The notes under the pieces are model-generated. The model was not told where the DNA came from, did not search any database, and saw only the letters and a list, made by a program, of their open reading frames with translations. Below, one piece after another: positions 16,272-23,745 of a DNA stretch of 27,847 nt. Source of the DNA: JABMRP01 sp964444795. Its GTDB lineage: Bacteria; Planctomycetota; Planctomycetia; Pirellulales; Thermoguttaceae. The stretch's first letter is position 1. Each line of letters starts with the position of its first letter. The position numbers were made by a program, and so were the translations under genes. Where the stretch lies: the NCBI GenBank assembly GCA_964444795.1, contig CAYUIQ010000107.1, forward strand, positions 1-27,847, read 5' to 3'.

Positions 16272-18787
16272 GGCCGGGGCTCCGTTGGTTGCAGGGGCGC
16301 TGGTTGCAGGGGCCCCGGTTCGAGAGGCGGAAGCGGCAAAATCGTGCGCCGGACCGTGCCGCAGTGTTGCATTTCATCGACGAAATACGGGTTGTCGGCC
16401 GGTCGCTTCTTTGCCTGGAGCCACACCGCGCCGGTGTCGCCGAAGGCCATGGGACAAAAAGCCTGGTAAAGCGGTTGCCGATAGGGATGGCCCAACGTAT
16501 CGGCCAGCGTGAGCATCACCCCGGCGACGGCCTCGAAGGGGCGGTGGAAATCGGCCAGCTCGAAGTTCGTCGGGTTCTCGTTCAGGCTATCGGTCAGTTG
16601 ATCCCCGATCGCTCCCCACGCCCGGGCCGCGCGGGGGGCGAGGCTTCTCGCGTCGACCGCCAAAGCCGCCTTCCGCATCTCGAACCAGGCCGCGCGCGCT
16701 TCATCGAGCCGGTCGTAGGTCAACGCCTGTTGCAGTTTGAGATAGGCGTCGTACACGGGGAGCATCTCGCGGCGGAATTCGGCGGCAATCGCCAGCGGCG
16801 GGCTCGATGGATAGGTGGCCACCTGCTTGCCGAAGTCAAGACGGGTCGTCCCGAAATGCGGGTTGCGGACTTTGCGGTCCGTCTGCAGCCACCGCCCCTG
16901 GTGCCCTTCTCGTGCTACCTCCCAGCGAAACTCGACTATCTCCGACGGCAGCGCGTGACCGGCCGTTTTCACCAGCCGGATCATCGAGTCGGATAAGTCG
17001 CCGAACCGGTCGCGCATCGCCGGAACGGTCTTGGCGTCGAGCAGCTCGTGGGCCGCGAATATGATTCGGTCGTTGACCGTGGTCCAATTCGATCGGACAT
17101 CGGGGGCCAGCAGTTTTTCCTTGGCCTCGGTTTCGGCTGCTTGCTTTGCCACTTCGATAAGCCGGCTGACGGCAGCCCGGGCGGTGGCCGGGTCGTCGGC
17201 GGCCAGCGCGCCGGCAGCGTCCAGGTACGTTTGGAAGATCGGTGTCAGCCGGGTGCGGAAGACGGACGGTACCGCGGCCGGGTCGTCGGACAATTCCGCG
17301 GGGCTCATCATGCTCCCCCGGGCCAGGATCTGCAGCGAACTGTCGATCTTGAAACTTCCTGCCTTGACCACTTCCTCGTCGAGCTTCAGCCCGTGGTGTA
17401 CGATGTAGTAGTCGCCGGCCCGATGGCCCAAGAGGATCTCGCGACCCTCGAAGGTCGGCTTCGCTTGCCCCGGCAGCTTGACGTAAACCACCGCCCGTTT
17501 GCCCGTGATCAGCGGTGCGGTAGCGGGTATGACCAGCGGGTCGTCGGCCGAATCGTCGGACAGCACGAATCCCAGTGTCTCGGCGGGGACCAGGGGCATG
17601 CCACAGATATCGCACGTGCCGGGTTCGTCTTTGACGATCTCGGGATGCATGGGCGAAATCCATTTTCCCGCAAGCGACGCGGCCAAGACCCGATCGCCCG
17701 CCGGCCGCTTGCTGCGAATCGACGCCCGGACGAACATCCCCGGCTTCAGCCGCATGTCCTCGTTGGGAACGTTGACGCGCACCTTGACCGTGCGTGTTTT
17801 GTCGTCGAGCACGGGATAAATGAACGTCACTTCGCCGGCGAACACTTCGCCCGGGTAGCTTTCCGTGGTGAATTGCACTTTCTGGCCGCGGTGAATCCAG
17901 GCGATGTCGGATTCGTAGGCGTCGAGGTAGAGCCAGACGTGTTTCAGGTCGGCAATCGTGTAGATTCGCATGCCCTTTTGCACGTACATGCCTTCGGTGG
18001 CGTGCTTCTCGATCACGATTCCGCTGATCGGCGAGTTGATCGTCAGCCGGTCGGTCGGTGCGCTTCCCCGTTTGATTTCTTCGATCTGCTCGGCGGAGAA
18101 GCCCAGGAGCTTGATCTTCTTCTCGACACTCCGCGTCATGGTCATCGCCATCTGCCGGTCTTGCGGTGTCGTCATCCGGTTGTAGGTCGCCAGCGATTGC
18201 AGCAACTCGCGCTGGGCGACGACCAGATCGGGACTGTAGATGTCGATCAGATGCTCTCCCTGGCCCACCGGCATGCCGGTGTAGTCGACGTAGAGCCGTT
18301 CCAGGTAGCCGGGAAACCGGGAGACGATTTGGGCCAGTCGCGTTTCGTCGTGGTCAATCTTTCCCGCCATACGAACGACCCGCCCCACGGCCCGCCGCTC
18401 GACACGCGCGGTCTGAATGCCGGCCAGTTTGACCGCCGCCTCCGACATCTCGAGCCGGCGTTCCGTGTTGTCGTCGGAGTCATCCTCCATGGGCACCAGA
18501 TCCATGAAGCAGATCGGGCACTGCCCCGCTTTGGGCAGTTTGACCTGGGGGTCCATCGGGCAGCCCCACCACTCGGCCGTCTTCTTGCCCGTCTCCTGAG
18601 CCTCGGTTTTCGGTCGGTTGGCCACCGAATAGCCGATGGCCGCGCCCAACAGGGCCGTAATCGCAAACGTGCCGAAAAGCCAGACGAACAGCTTCGGCAT
18701 GATGCGCCGGAGCCGGGCAAAGGTAACCGCCGGGCGCTCGGAAGGGTCGACCGTATGTTCATCTTCGATACGTTCTTTGGAAGTCAT
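16268..18787 (-). CDS. cusB: CusB-like periplasmic adaptor with two HMBDs and two DUF3347-like repeats
   Basis: This 839-residue membrane-fusion protein is roughly twice the length of E. coli CusB. It has one N-terminal membrane anchor (about 30-54). HMBD 1 (74-100) has C76-P-M, C90 and C93. The HlyD-type barrel-sandwich and beta-barrel domains occupy about 118-360. HMBD 2 (375-401) keeps C392 and C395, but its first Cys is Ser378. Two DUF3347-like modules follow: 508-655, and 667-812 with FCPM (C778) and HCG (C809). Both Cys positions are lost in the first module (RWEV and LDFG). The tail has a short PLQPAPLQP repeat. AGGT precedes the ATG at 18787, and the stop overlaps cusA. It would collect periplasmic metal and dock CusA to the outer channel. 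Confidence 0.92.
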   Translation of the reverse strand: MTSKERIEDEHTVDPSERPAVTFARLRRIMPKLFVWLFGTFAITALLGAAIGYSVANRPKTEAQETGKKTAEWWGCPMDPQVKLPKAGQCPICFMDLVPMEDDSDDNTERRLEMSEAAVKLAGIQTARVERRAVGRVVRMAGKIDHDETRLAQIVSRFPGYLERLYVDYTGMPVGQGEHLIDIYSPDLVVAQRELLQSLATYNRMTTPQDRQMAMTMTRSVEKKIKLLGFSAEQIEEIKRGSAPTDRLTINSPISGIVIEKHATEGMYVQKGMRIYTIADLKHVWLYLDAYESDIAWIHRGQKVQFTTESYPGEVFAGEVTFIYPVLDDKTRTVKVRVNVPNEDMRLKPGMFVRASIRSKRPAGDRVLAASLAGKWISPMHPEIVKDEPGTCDICGMPLVPAETLGFVLSDDSADDPLVIPATAPLITGKRAVVYVKLPGQAKPTFEGREILLGHRAGDYYIVHHGLKLDEEVVKAGSFKIDSSLQILARGSMMSPAELSDDPAAVPSVFRTRLTPIFQTYLDAAGALAADDPATARAAVSRLIEVAKQAAETEAKEKLLAPDVRSNWTTVNDRIIFAAHELLDAKTVPAMRDRFGDLSDSMIRLVKTAGHALPSEIVEFRWEVAREGHQGRWLQTDRKVRNPHFGTTRLDFGKQVATYPSSPPLAIAAEFRREMLPVYDAYLKLQQALTYDRLDEARAAWFEMRKAALAVDARSLAPRAARAWGAIGDQLTDSLNENPTNFELADFHRPFEAVAGVMLTLADTLGHPYRQPLYQAFCPMAFGDTGAVWLQAKKRPADNPYFVDEMQHCGTVRRTILPLPPLEPGPLQPAPLQPTEPRP

Positions 18788-18863
18788 GGCTGGACCTCGC
18801 GTGTAAGAATAATCGGGGATTAAACCTTCGAGCGTGAAAATCCGAGCGACGTGTTAGTGAGTT

Positions 18864-18915
18864 GGGTGCCACTGGCGAGACGCCAGTGCTCCTTTGATTC
18901 GTAGCTTGCACTTTG
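18864..18915 (+). repeat. Inverted-repeat element, left arm (hairpin repeat copy 2)
   Basis: The arm contains the palindrome CACTGGCG-AGA-CGCCAGTG flanked by GGGTGC and GCTCCTTTGATTCG, ending TAGCTTGCACTTTG. Read against the reverse complement of 19050-19100, roughly 43 of 52 positions match by eye, including 14 identical bases at the outer end. Outer flank GTTGGGTGCC (18861-18870) also occurs at 27783-27792, next to the terminal hairpin. Confidence 0.65.
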
Positions 18916-19049
18916 CCCCACCAAGCCAAATCGGCAATCGACCTCGCGCCTCCGGGAGTCCGACATGAGATCGGCCCATCTCTTCGGGAGCCACGGGGTA
19001 AGGCATCGCTTCACGCCGATCAACGCGTGGAGAAGCTATTGGTCACTTC

Positions 19050-19100
19050 CGAGTGCAAGCTTCGAGTCAAAGAAGCACTGGCGAGACGCCAGTGGCACCC
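19050..19100 (-). repeat. Inverted-repeat element, right arm (hairpin repeat copy 3)
   Basis: On the minus strand this begins GGGTGCCACTGGCG and continues through the same palindrome into GCTTCTTTGACTCGAAGC, mirroring the left arm at 18864-18915. The core CACTGGCG...CGCCAGTG is retained with its loop inverted (AGA versus TCT). Most of the differences lie outside the stem. Confidence 0.65.
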
Positions 19101-19134
19101 GCGCACCAAACCGCTGGGAAGATCGCCAGGCGGT

Positions 19135-19530
19135 TTAGAACAAGAGATGGCCGAGCAAGATCGGCAGGGCGCGCACCGGTATTGATAAGAAGTCGGGAGG
19201 TCCCGTTCCATGAGCCCCCTGCGAATCGGCCGGGATGGTGATCCGGCCGACTGCGATCGTCGGTGCCGACGCAAGCGAGTGGCCGGCACCTTCGCCGCCG
19301 CCGTCCACCGTCTTGGCCGGAAGTGCCATATCGGCCCGGTCGCAACAGCACTGCCCGGGCTGCGATGGTGGTCGCTCGCCCGAGGGCGGGGAATTCCGCT
19401 GACGGCAATGGGGGCACCCGCCGCTGGTCGATTCTTTCTCCACCGCGCGCGTATGACAGGCGCAGAACGCGTGCGGCACCGCCGACATGGCGATCCAGAA
19501 AGCCAGTGCGATTCGCACGCCCGCAACCAT
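19135..19530 (-). CDS. Small Cys-rich exported protein in the Cus operon, unknown function
   Basis: This possible 131-residue protein has a hydrophobic N-terminus like a signal peptide (VRIALAFWIAMSAVPHAFC). Cys motifs follow: CAC (23-25), CPHC (39-42) and CCC (61-63), then a low-complexity region and a hydrophobic end (SIPVRALPILLGHLLF). It lies between the tolC-like gene and cusB on the same strand, where a small metal- or thiol-binding helper would make sense. I took ATG 19530, since the upstream GTG at 19617 would bury the hydrophobic segment behind 29 residues; neither start has a good Shine-Dalgarno site. I recognise no named family. The ordered Cys motifs and the position argue that it is real, but it could be a chance open frame. 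Confidence 0.55.
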   Translation of the reverse strand: MVAGVRIALAFWIAMSAVPHAFCACHTRAVEKESTSGGCPHCRQRNSPPSGERPPSQPGQCCCDRADMALPAKTVDGGGEGAGHSLASAPTIAVGRITIPADSQGAHGTGPPDFLSIPVRALPILLGHLLF

Positions 19531-19677
19531 AGAGTTCACGTCTTCATTGCTGGTAAGTACCGACCCCTCAAGAAAAGTATATCCCTCGGCGGCATCCGAG
19601 GCGAGGCCGAAATTCACGGCCTTCGATCCGCAGGCCCCCTCGGCAGAGTGGATGTCACCGCTTTACGGGGCCCTCGA

Positions 19678-21057
19678 TCAGGGGCGAGGAGCCACCGTCG
19701 GTTCCAGCGAAGCGACGGGCTCGATTGGCCACGTGTCCGCCGCGCAGCCCACCGCCCGTTCCAGGGAAGCGATGATCTGCTCGCGAAGCGCCTTTCGTTT
19801 GTGGTGGTCAATCCGATACTTCAACAGCGCGCGATAGACCTCGAAAAGCTGTTGGAAATTGAGTTTATTCTGCTCGTAGGCCTCGATCGAGAGTTTGAGC
19901 GTATCTTCAGCTTGTTGCAGGATTTCCGACTCGAGAATGTCGAGCACCTGATCGTGTTCCTGAAACTGCGCAAAGAGCGCCCGGACCTCCGCTCGCACCT
20001 TATCTTGTTGGGCCGTATACCGTCGGGCGCTTTGCGAAGCCTTGTTGCGTGCTTCCCGGACCGCCGCGTCGAGCCGGGTCCGCCGCAGCGGCAGATTGAC
20101 GCCCACCGTTGCGGAGTAGGCATCTTCGCCGTTGGCCACCGGGCTGAGCCCGCTGCCGCCGACTTCATACCAGTTGACGCTGAGCGTGAGGTCGGGCCAG
20201 TAGTTGCGACAGGCCAAGTCGACTGAAGCCCGGTCGCGGCAGATCTCCCGGCGCCGGGCGATAAGCTCCGGATGTCGTGATTGGGCTATCTCGATCAACG
20301 CTTCGACCGAAAGGGTGACCGGCGTGCGGTTGAAATGGCCGACCGCGTCGATGCGAGTTTCCGAGGGAAGATGTAAGGCGCCGGCCAACTGGGCCTGGAC
20401 CTTGGTCGTGCCCTGTTGGAGTTGAATCAGGCTCGTCTTCAACCGCGACAGTTCGATCTGAACCTGATACACACTTTCCAAGCCCGCACCCGCCTGTAGC
20501 TTCGACCTCACAATGGGCAGCACGTCTTTCAGCCGCGACTGAAGCGCCCGGGTCTCGCGGGTCGCGTTTGCCTGATAGTAGAGGTCGTAGTACGCAAGTT
20601 TGACCCGTTCGATCACTTCCAACTCGACGGTTTCCAGCCGGGCGTAAGCGGCCATGGCATCGTAGTAGGCCATTTGTGCCCGCGCGTCGAGCTTCCCGAA
20701 CCAGGGAAAACGCTGCGACAGGCTGAGCATCACTTCTTGCGGACCGGCGGCCGTCTGAATCGACTCGAAGAAGACGGTCGTCATCAATTGCGGGTCGGGC
20801 AACGAGGCGACCTGCGGGACGCGCGCGTGCATCGCGCGGGCCTGATACCGGGCTGCTTGAATCTCGGGGTTGTTTGTCCGCACCGTGGCGACCAGTTCCG
20901 CCAGCGGCACGCCACCGGCAGCGGGGAACTGGTCGGTCGATAGAACGCCCGCGGCAGGGGCCTGCCCCACTGCGATTGGCGACGGCGAGACAACCCACGG
21001 CAAGAGCCCAAGCGACGCGATTCCCAAGGCGCGCAGCACAACTGAGCGTGCCTTCAT
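19678..21057 (-). CDS. TolC/CusC-like outer membrane efflux protein
   Basis: This 459-residue protein has a signal peptide (MKARSVVLRALGIASLGLLPWVV...) and the two-repeat OEP architecture of TolC-family channels. It opens with LAELVATVRTNNPEIQAARY, continues with SLPDPQLMTTVFF and long amphipathic helices, and its second half contains ARRREICRDRASVDLACRNYWPDLTLSVNWY and PLRRTRLDAAVREARNKA. It is probably the outer-membrane exit duct for the CusB/CusA pair downstream, forming the first gene of the efflux operon. I used ATG 21057 because the signal peptide starts there and a G-run ribosome site (GGGGGG) lies just upstream; the frame is open to 21129. The protein lacks an obvious lipobox, unlike CusC. 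Confidence 0.9.
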   Translation of the reverse strand: MKARSVVLRALGIASLGLLPWVVSPSPIAVGQAPAAGVLSTDQFPAAGGVPLAELVATVRTNNPEIQAARYQARAMHARVPQVASLPDPQLMTTVFFESIQTAAGPQEVMLSLSQRFPWFGKLDARAQMAYYDAMAAYARLETVELEVIERVKLAYYDLYYQANATRETRALQSRLKDVLPIVRSKLQAGAGLESVYQVQIELSRLKTSLIQLQQGTTKVQAQLAGALHLPSETRIDAVGHFNRTPVTLSVEALIEIAQSRHPELIARRREICRDRASVDLACRNYWPDLTLSVNWYEVGGSGLSPVANGEDAYSATVGVNLPLRRTRLDAAVREARNKASQSARRYTAQQDKVRAEVRALFAQFQEHDQVLDILESEILQQAEDTLKLSIEAYEQNKLNFQQLFEVYRALLKYRIDHHKRKALREQIIASLERAVGCAADTWPIEPVASLEPTVAPRP

Positions 21058-21229
21058 GATCCCCCCAAGCGTTACGATCGATTGTTCAGAAACAGTCGCT
21101 ATAATCCGACTATTCGTTAGCATCGGCACAGATTGCGGCGATTCTTTCCCTTGAATCTGGCGAACGTTCGGATGATGGGCGGGATAGGGTGGATTTGCCG
21201 TTTAGCCCTCGCGACAATCGCCTTTTCTC

Positions 21230-21246
21230 CCCGCCAAGCGGGCGGG
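21230..21246. terminator. GC-rich hairpin after the cytochrome b gene
   Basis: CCCGCC (21230-21235) and GGCGGG (21241-21246) form a 6-bp stem with a 5-nt loop, 7 bp beyond the cytochrome b stop. It lacks a strong U-run on the minus-strand transcript, so it is only a weak candidate for ending the sdh-Rieske-cytochrome b operon. Confidence 0.35.
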
Positions 21247-21252
21247 ACAAAG

Positions 21253-22563
21253 TCATTTCTTCGGCGGCACATCCTGGTAGAGCTTGCGGACGTGCGTGTT
21301 GGCGCGCAGAAGTTGCCGCAGGTAGAAAACCATAAAGCCGATCACTGCCCAGAACATCGATAGCGAGACGATGCTGCGTGACACGCGGAAGCGATGCTCG
21401 TCGGCGGCTTCGGCGACGACCGTTTCGGCGACGGGAGACCACCAGGCCCGTATCGTTGCCCAAATCGCCTGTATCGTTGCCCAAATCGAGGGCCATGCGG
21501 ACCATAGCTCGAAGGCCGCCGCGTAGGCGATCATCGCCAGGAAAACGATCGTGAACCGGGGGCTTGGCTTCTCGGCCGAGGCGCCGCGATCGAGAAACGG
21601 CACCGCGACGAAGAACAACGCCCCCAGGGCAAACAGCCCGATGCCGAGCGTCTTGGGCATCAGTTCCAACGTCTTGAACATGAAGAGGAAGTACCACTCG
21701 GGCTTGATCCCCTCGGGCGGTGGCTTGAGCACATCGGCTTTGGCGCCCAACTCGGCGGGGAGAAAGACGGCCAGCGTGACCGCCGTGCCCAGCAAGACGA
21801 GCCACACACAGGCGTCGATCAGGGCAAATTCGGTGACGAACGGCCGCTGATCGGTGATCCGCTCCTTGGGCGTGCCCAGCGGAACGCTCATCCCCTGGGC
21901 TTGAACCAGCGCCAAATGAACCAGCAAGAACGCTCCCATGGCCATGGGAAGGATCATGACATGGGCGGCAAAGAACCGGGTGATCGTCTCGCCGGTCACT
22001 TCCTCGCCGCCGCGCAGTACGTGGACCACAAGATCGCCGACCACCGGAATCGTGCCGGGGATATCCGTGCCCACGCGCGTGGCGGCGAACGAGAGTTCGT
22101 TCCACGGCAAGAGGTAGCCGCTGAAACCGAGCCCCAGCGTCAGGAATAACATCACCATGCCGGTGAGCCACGTCAACTCGCGCGGCTTGCGATACGCCCG
22201 GGCGAAGAGCACCGTGAGAAAGTGGAGCACGACGGTCACGATGAAGAGGTTGGCGCACCAGACATGCACGCCGCGCACGAGCCAACCGTAGGGTACGTCG
22301 CCGGTGATCTTCTCGATACTCTCGTACGCGGTGGCTTCGCCGGGTTGATAATAGAGCATCAGTAGGCAGCCGGTGGCCACCTGCAGGATCAACAGAAACA
22401 GGGCCGCGCCGCCGAGCAGGTAGATCCAACTGTGCCGATGAATGGGGACCGTCTTCTTGGCGGCCAGGGCAATCAGGCCTGAGAGATCGATTCGCCGGCC
22501 GAACCATGCCGTGGTTTTCGCGCGGAGTGCTTCCGGCGACAGATGGTCACGAAGCTTTGTCAA
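21253..22563 (-). CDS. Cytochrome b of a Rieske/cytochrome b complex (b6 and subunit IV fused)
   Basis: This 436-residue membrane protein holds both parts of cytochrome b: the N-terminal four-helix haem domain and the C-terminal domain with the Qo-site motif PEWY (in GIKPEWYFLFMFKTLELMP). Haem ligand pairs are GVHVW...VLHFL (13 residues between) and AAHVM...LVHLA (14 between, as in b6-type proteins). An extra C-terminal membrane segment (FWAVIGFMVFYLRQLL) follows a linker with a tandem repeat (IWATIQA-IWATIRA). I place the start at the TTG 22563-22561, since GGAGGAGG (22570-22577) lies 6 nt upstream; the open frame back to 22650 runs inside the Rieske gene. It overlaps the Rieske gene by 17 nt. 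It would oxidise menaquinol with the Rieske protein; no cytochrome c1 gene is nearby. Confidence 0.92.
   Translation of the reverse strand: MTKLRDHLSPEALRAKTTAWFGRRIDLSGLIALAAKKTVPIHRHSWIYLLGGAALFLLILQVATGCLLMLYYQPGEATAYESIEKITGDVPYGWLVRGVHVWCANLFIVTVVLHFLTVLFARAYRKPRELTWLTGMVMLFLTLGLGFSGYLLPWNELSFAATRVGTDIPGTIPVVGDLVVHVLRGGEEVTGETITRFFAAHVMILPMAMGAFLLVHLALVQAQGMSVPLGTPKERITDQRPFVTEFALIDACVWLVLLGTAVTLAVFLPAELGAKADVLKPPPEGIKPEWYFLFMFKTLELMPKTLGIGLFALGALFFVAVPFLDRGASAEKPSPRFTIVFLAMIAYAAAFELWSAWPSIWATIQAIWATIRAWWSPVAETVVAEAADEHRFRVSRSIVSLSMFWAVIGFMVFYLRQLLRANTHVRKLYQDVPPKK
21451..21488 (-). repeat. In-frame 21-bp tandem duplication within cytochrome b
   Basis: The plus-strand text TATCGTTGCCCAAATCG occurs at 21451-21467 and again at 21472-21488, a period of 21 bp. 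It encodes a repeated IWATI(Q/R)A heptad in the linker between the last two membrane regions. The near-perfect nucleotide identity suggests a recent slip duplication. Confidence 0.85.
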
Positions 22564-23026
22564 GGTTCGCCTCCTCCAGGGCAACGACCAGCTTGTCACC
22601 AAGCGGTTTAGTGAAGAATTCCGCGAGGCGCCGTGGCGGCGGCCCGTCATGCACGGTCCCGTCGAGGTTGTAGTGGGCCTTGTGGCAGCGGCAATAGATC
22701 ATGTCCTGGTTTTCGCCCGCCTCGTACATCACGTTGCAGTCGAGGTGCGTACACTTGGCGTTGAACACCTTCAACTCACTGCCCGGTTCGGGCGCCCTCA
22801 ACAACAGCACGGGCAGGTTGCCGTAGGCAAGCGTCTTGGACTGGCCCGGCTCCAGGTCGAAGTCGGCCTTCTCCAGGACGATATAGTCCGGCGGCGGGTT
22901 GTCGCACAGATTGCCCGCGTAGTAGGCCATCGGAACGGCCGCCGCGGCGCCCATCGCCGCGGCGCCTCCGCCGAGCATCCCGCAAAGAAACTTGCGCCGC
23001 ACGATGTACGATTCGTCGATCTTCAT
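22547..23026 (-). CDS. Rieske [2Fe-2S] protein with atypical cluster box
   Basis: This 159-residue protein has an N-terminal RRKFLCGMLGG segment (Tat-like, one membrane anchor) and a Rieske domain. Box I is CTHLDC (C92, H94, C97) and box II is CRCHKAHY (C112, C114, H115, Y119). In known bc1 proteins box II is CPCHGSxY; here the Ser that hydrogen-bonds the cluster is Ala, and Gly-Ser is Lys-Ala, changes expected to lower the redox potential and fit menaquinol. ATG 23026 overlaps the sdhB stop as ATGA. The 3' end overlaps the cytochrome b start by 17 nt. It is the electron acceptor partner of the cytochrome b encoded next, and is placed directly behind the SDH genes. Confidence 0.92.
   Translation of the reverse strand: MKIDESYIVRRKFLCGMLGGGAAAMGAAAAVPMAYYAGNLCDNPPPDYIVLEKADFDLEPGQSKTLAYGNLPVLLLRAPEPGSELKVFNAKCTHLDCNVMYEAGENQDMIYCRCHKAHYNLDGTVHDGPPPRRLAEFFTKPLGDKLVVALEEANLDKAS
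22570..22577 (-). promoter_or_regulatory. Ribosome-binding site deciding the TTG start of cytochrome b
   Basis: GGAGGAGG on the minus strand lies inside the Rieske coding region, 6 nt before TTG at 22563. No ATG is available near the expected protein start (TKLRDHLSPEAL). This is one of the best Shine-Dalgarno matches in the window. Confidence 0.75.
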
Positions 23027-23745
23027 CGGGCCCTTCCAAAGAGCTTTTTGAACTTGTGGACCAGCAATTTCCGTCGCACGCTCTCGATGCCGTCGGTGGG
23101 GCGAACGTTCTTGGGGCAGGCGTCGATACAGCGGGTAATGGTGTGACAGCCCCAGGCTCCCTCGTGCGAGTCTTCCTGCTCCAGCGTCGTGCCGTCGCGG
23201 TCTTCCCGCGAGTCGGACAGAAAGCGGTTGAGTTTCGAGAGCATCGCCGGGCCGGTGAACTCGGGGTTCGACTTCATCACCGGACACGCCCCGTAGCACA
23301 GCCCGCAGAGAATGCAGTTGACATACTGGTCGATCTTCGCGCGTTGCTTGTCGCTCATCCGGCTTTCCCGGCCGTCGGCGATTTCAGCATGTAGCCAAGG
23401 GCGAACGCGCTCGTAGCGGTCCCAAAACGGGTCCATGTCGACGACCAGATCCTTCAGTACCTCGAAATTCGGCAGCGGCTCGACCACCACGCGATCGGTG
23501 TGCAGGTTCTTCATCAGCACGCGACAGGCGAGGTCCAGCCGGCCGTTGACCGACATTGCGCACGAACCGCAGATCGCCCCGCGGCACGAGTAGCGAAAGG
23601 CCAGCGACGGGTCCTGCCGATCTTGGATCTTCAGCAGCCCTTCGAGCACCGACATGTTGGGTCCGGCCTCGATCTCATAAGCCTGAAATCGGGGCGGATC
23701 GCCCGTCGTGGCGTCGTAGCGGAGGATTTCGAAACGAACCATCAT
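23023..23745 (-). CDS. sdhB: Succinate dehydrogenase/fumarate reductase iron-sulfur subunit
   Basis: This 240-residue subunit has the three expected clusters: 2Fe-2S (C54, C59, C62, C74 in SCRGAICGSC...LAC), 4Fe-4S (CILCGLCYGACP; C144, C147, C150, C154) and 3Fe-4S (CHTITRCIDACP; C200, C206, C210). It carries electrons from SdhA FAD to the membrane quinone site. The start is one of two adjacent ATGs at 23745 and 23742, overlapping the sdhA stop (TGATG). Its own stop overlaps the Rieske ATG (ATGA). The open frame extends upstream to 24345, but that part is shadow of sdhA. Confidence 0.95.
   Translation of the reverse strand: MMVRFEILRYDATTGDPPRFQAYEIEAGPNMSVLEGLLKIQDRQDPSLAFRYSCRGAICGSCAMSVNGRLDLACRVLMKNLHTDRVVVEPLPNFEVLKDLVVDMDPFWDRYERVRPWLHAEIADGRESRMSDKQRAKIDQYVNCILCGLCYGACPVMKSNPEFTGPAMLSKLNRFLSDSREDRDGTTLEQEDSHEGAWGCHTITRCIDACPKNVRPTDGIESVRRKLLVHKFKKLFGRAR

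Larger units (their letters stand above)
18788..19134. other. 347-bp gap inside the Cus operon holding an inverted-repeat element
   Basis: No convincing gene lies here on either strand. The stretch contains two roughly 52-bp inverted copies of a repeat (18864-18915 and 19050-19100), each with an internal hairpin, around a 134-bp centre. The layout resembles a REPIN or MITE-like element inserted between the Cys-rich protein and cusB. No open frame crosses it and no transposase is present. Confidence 0.55.

Noticed and set aside
17048..18823. A 591-codon open frame on the plus strand opposite cusB
   Set aside because: The product is His/Arg/Gly-rich with no domain or motif, and the opposite strand encodes a clear CusB. 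Long antisense frames are expected in GC-rich coding DNA.
21058..21252. Promoter for the tolC-like gene
   Set aside because: An AT-rich TTATAG-like box is present near 21100 on the minus strand, but no -35 box at acceptable spacing was found, so no promoter is called.
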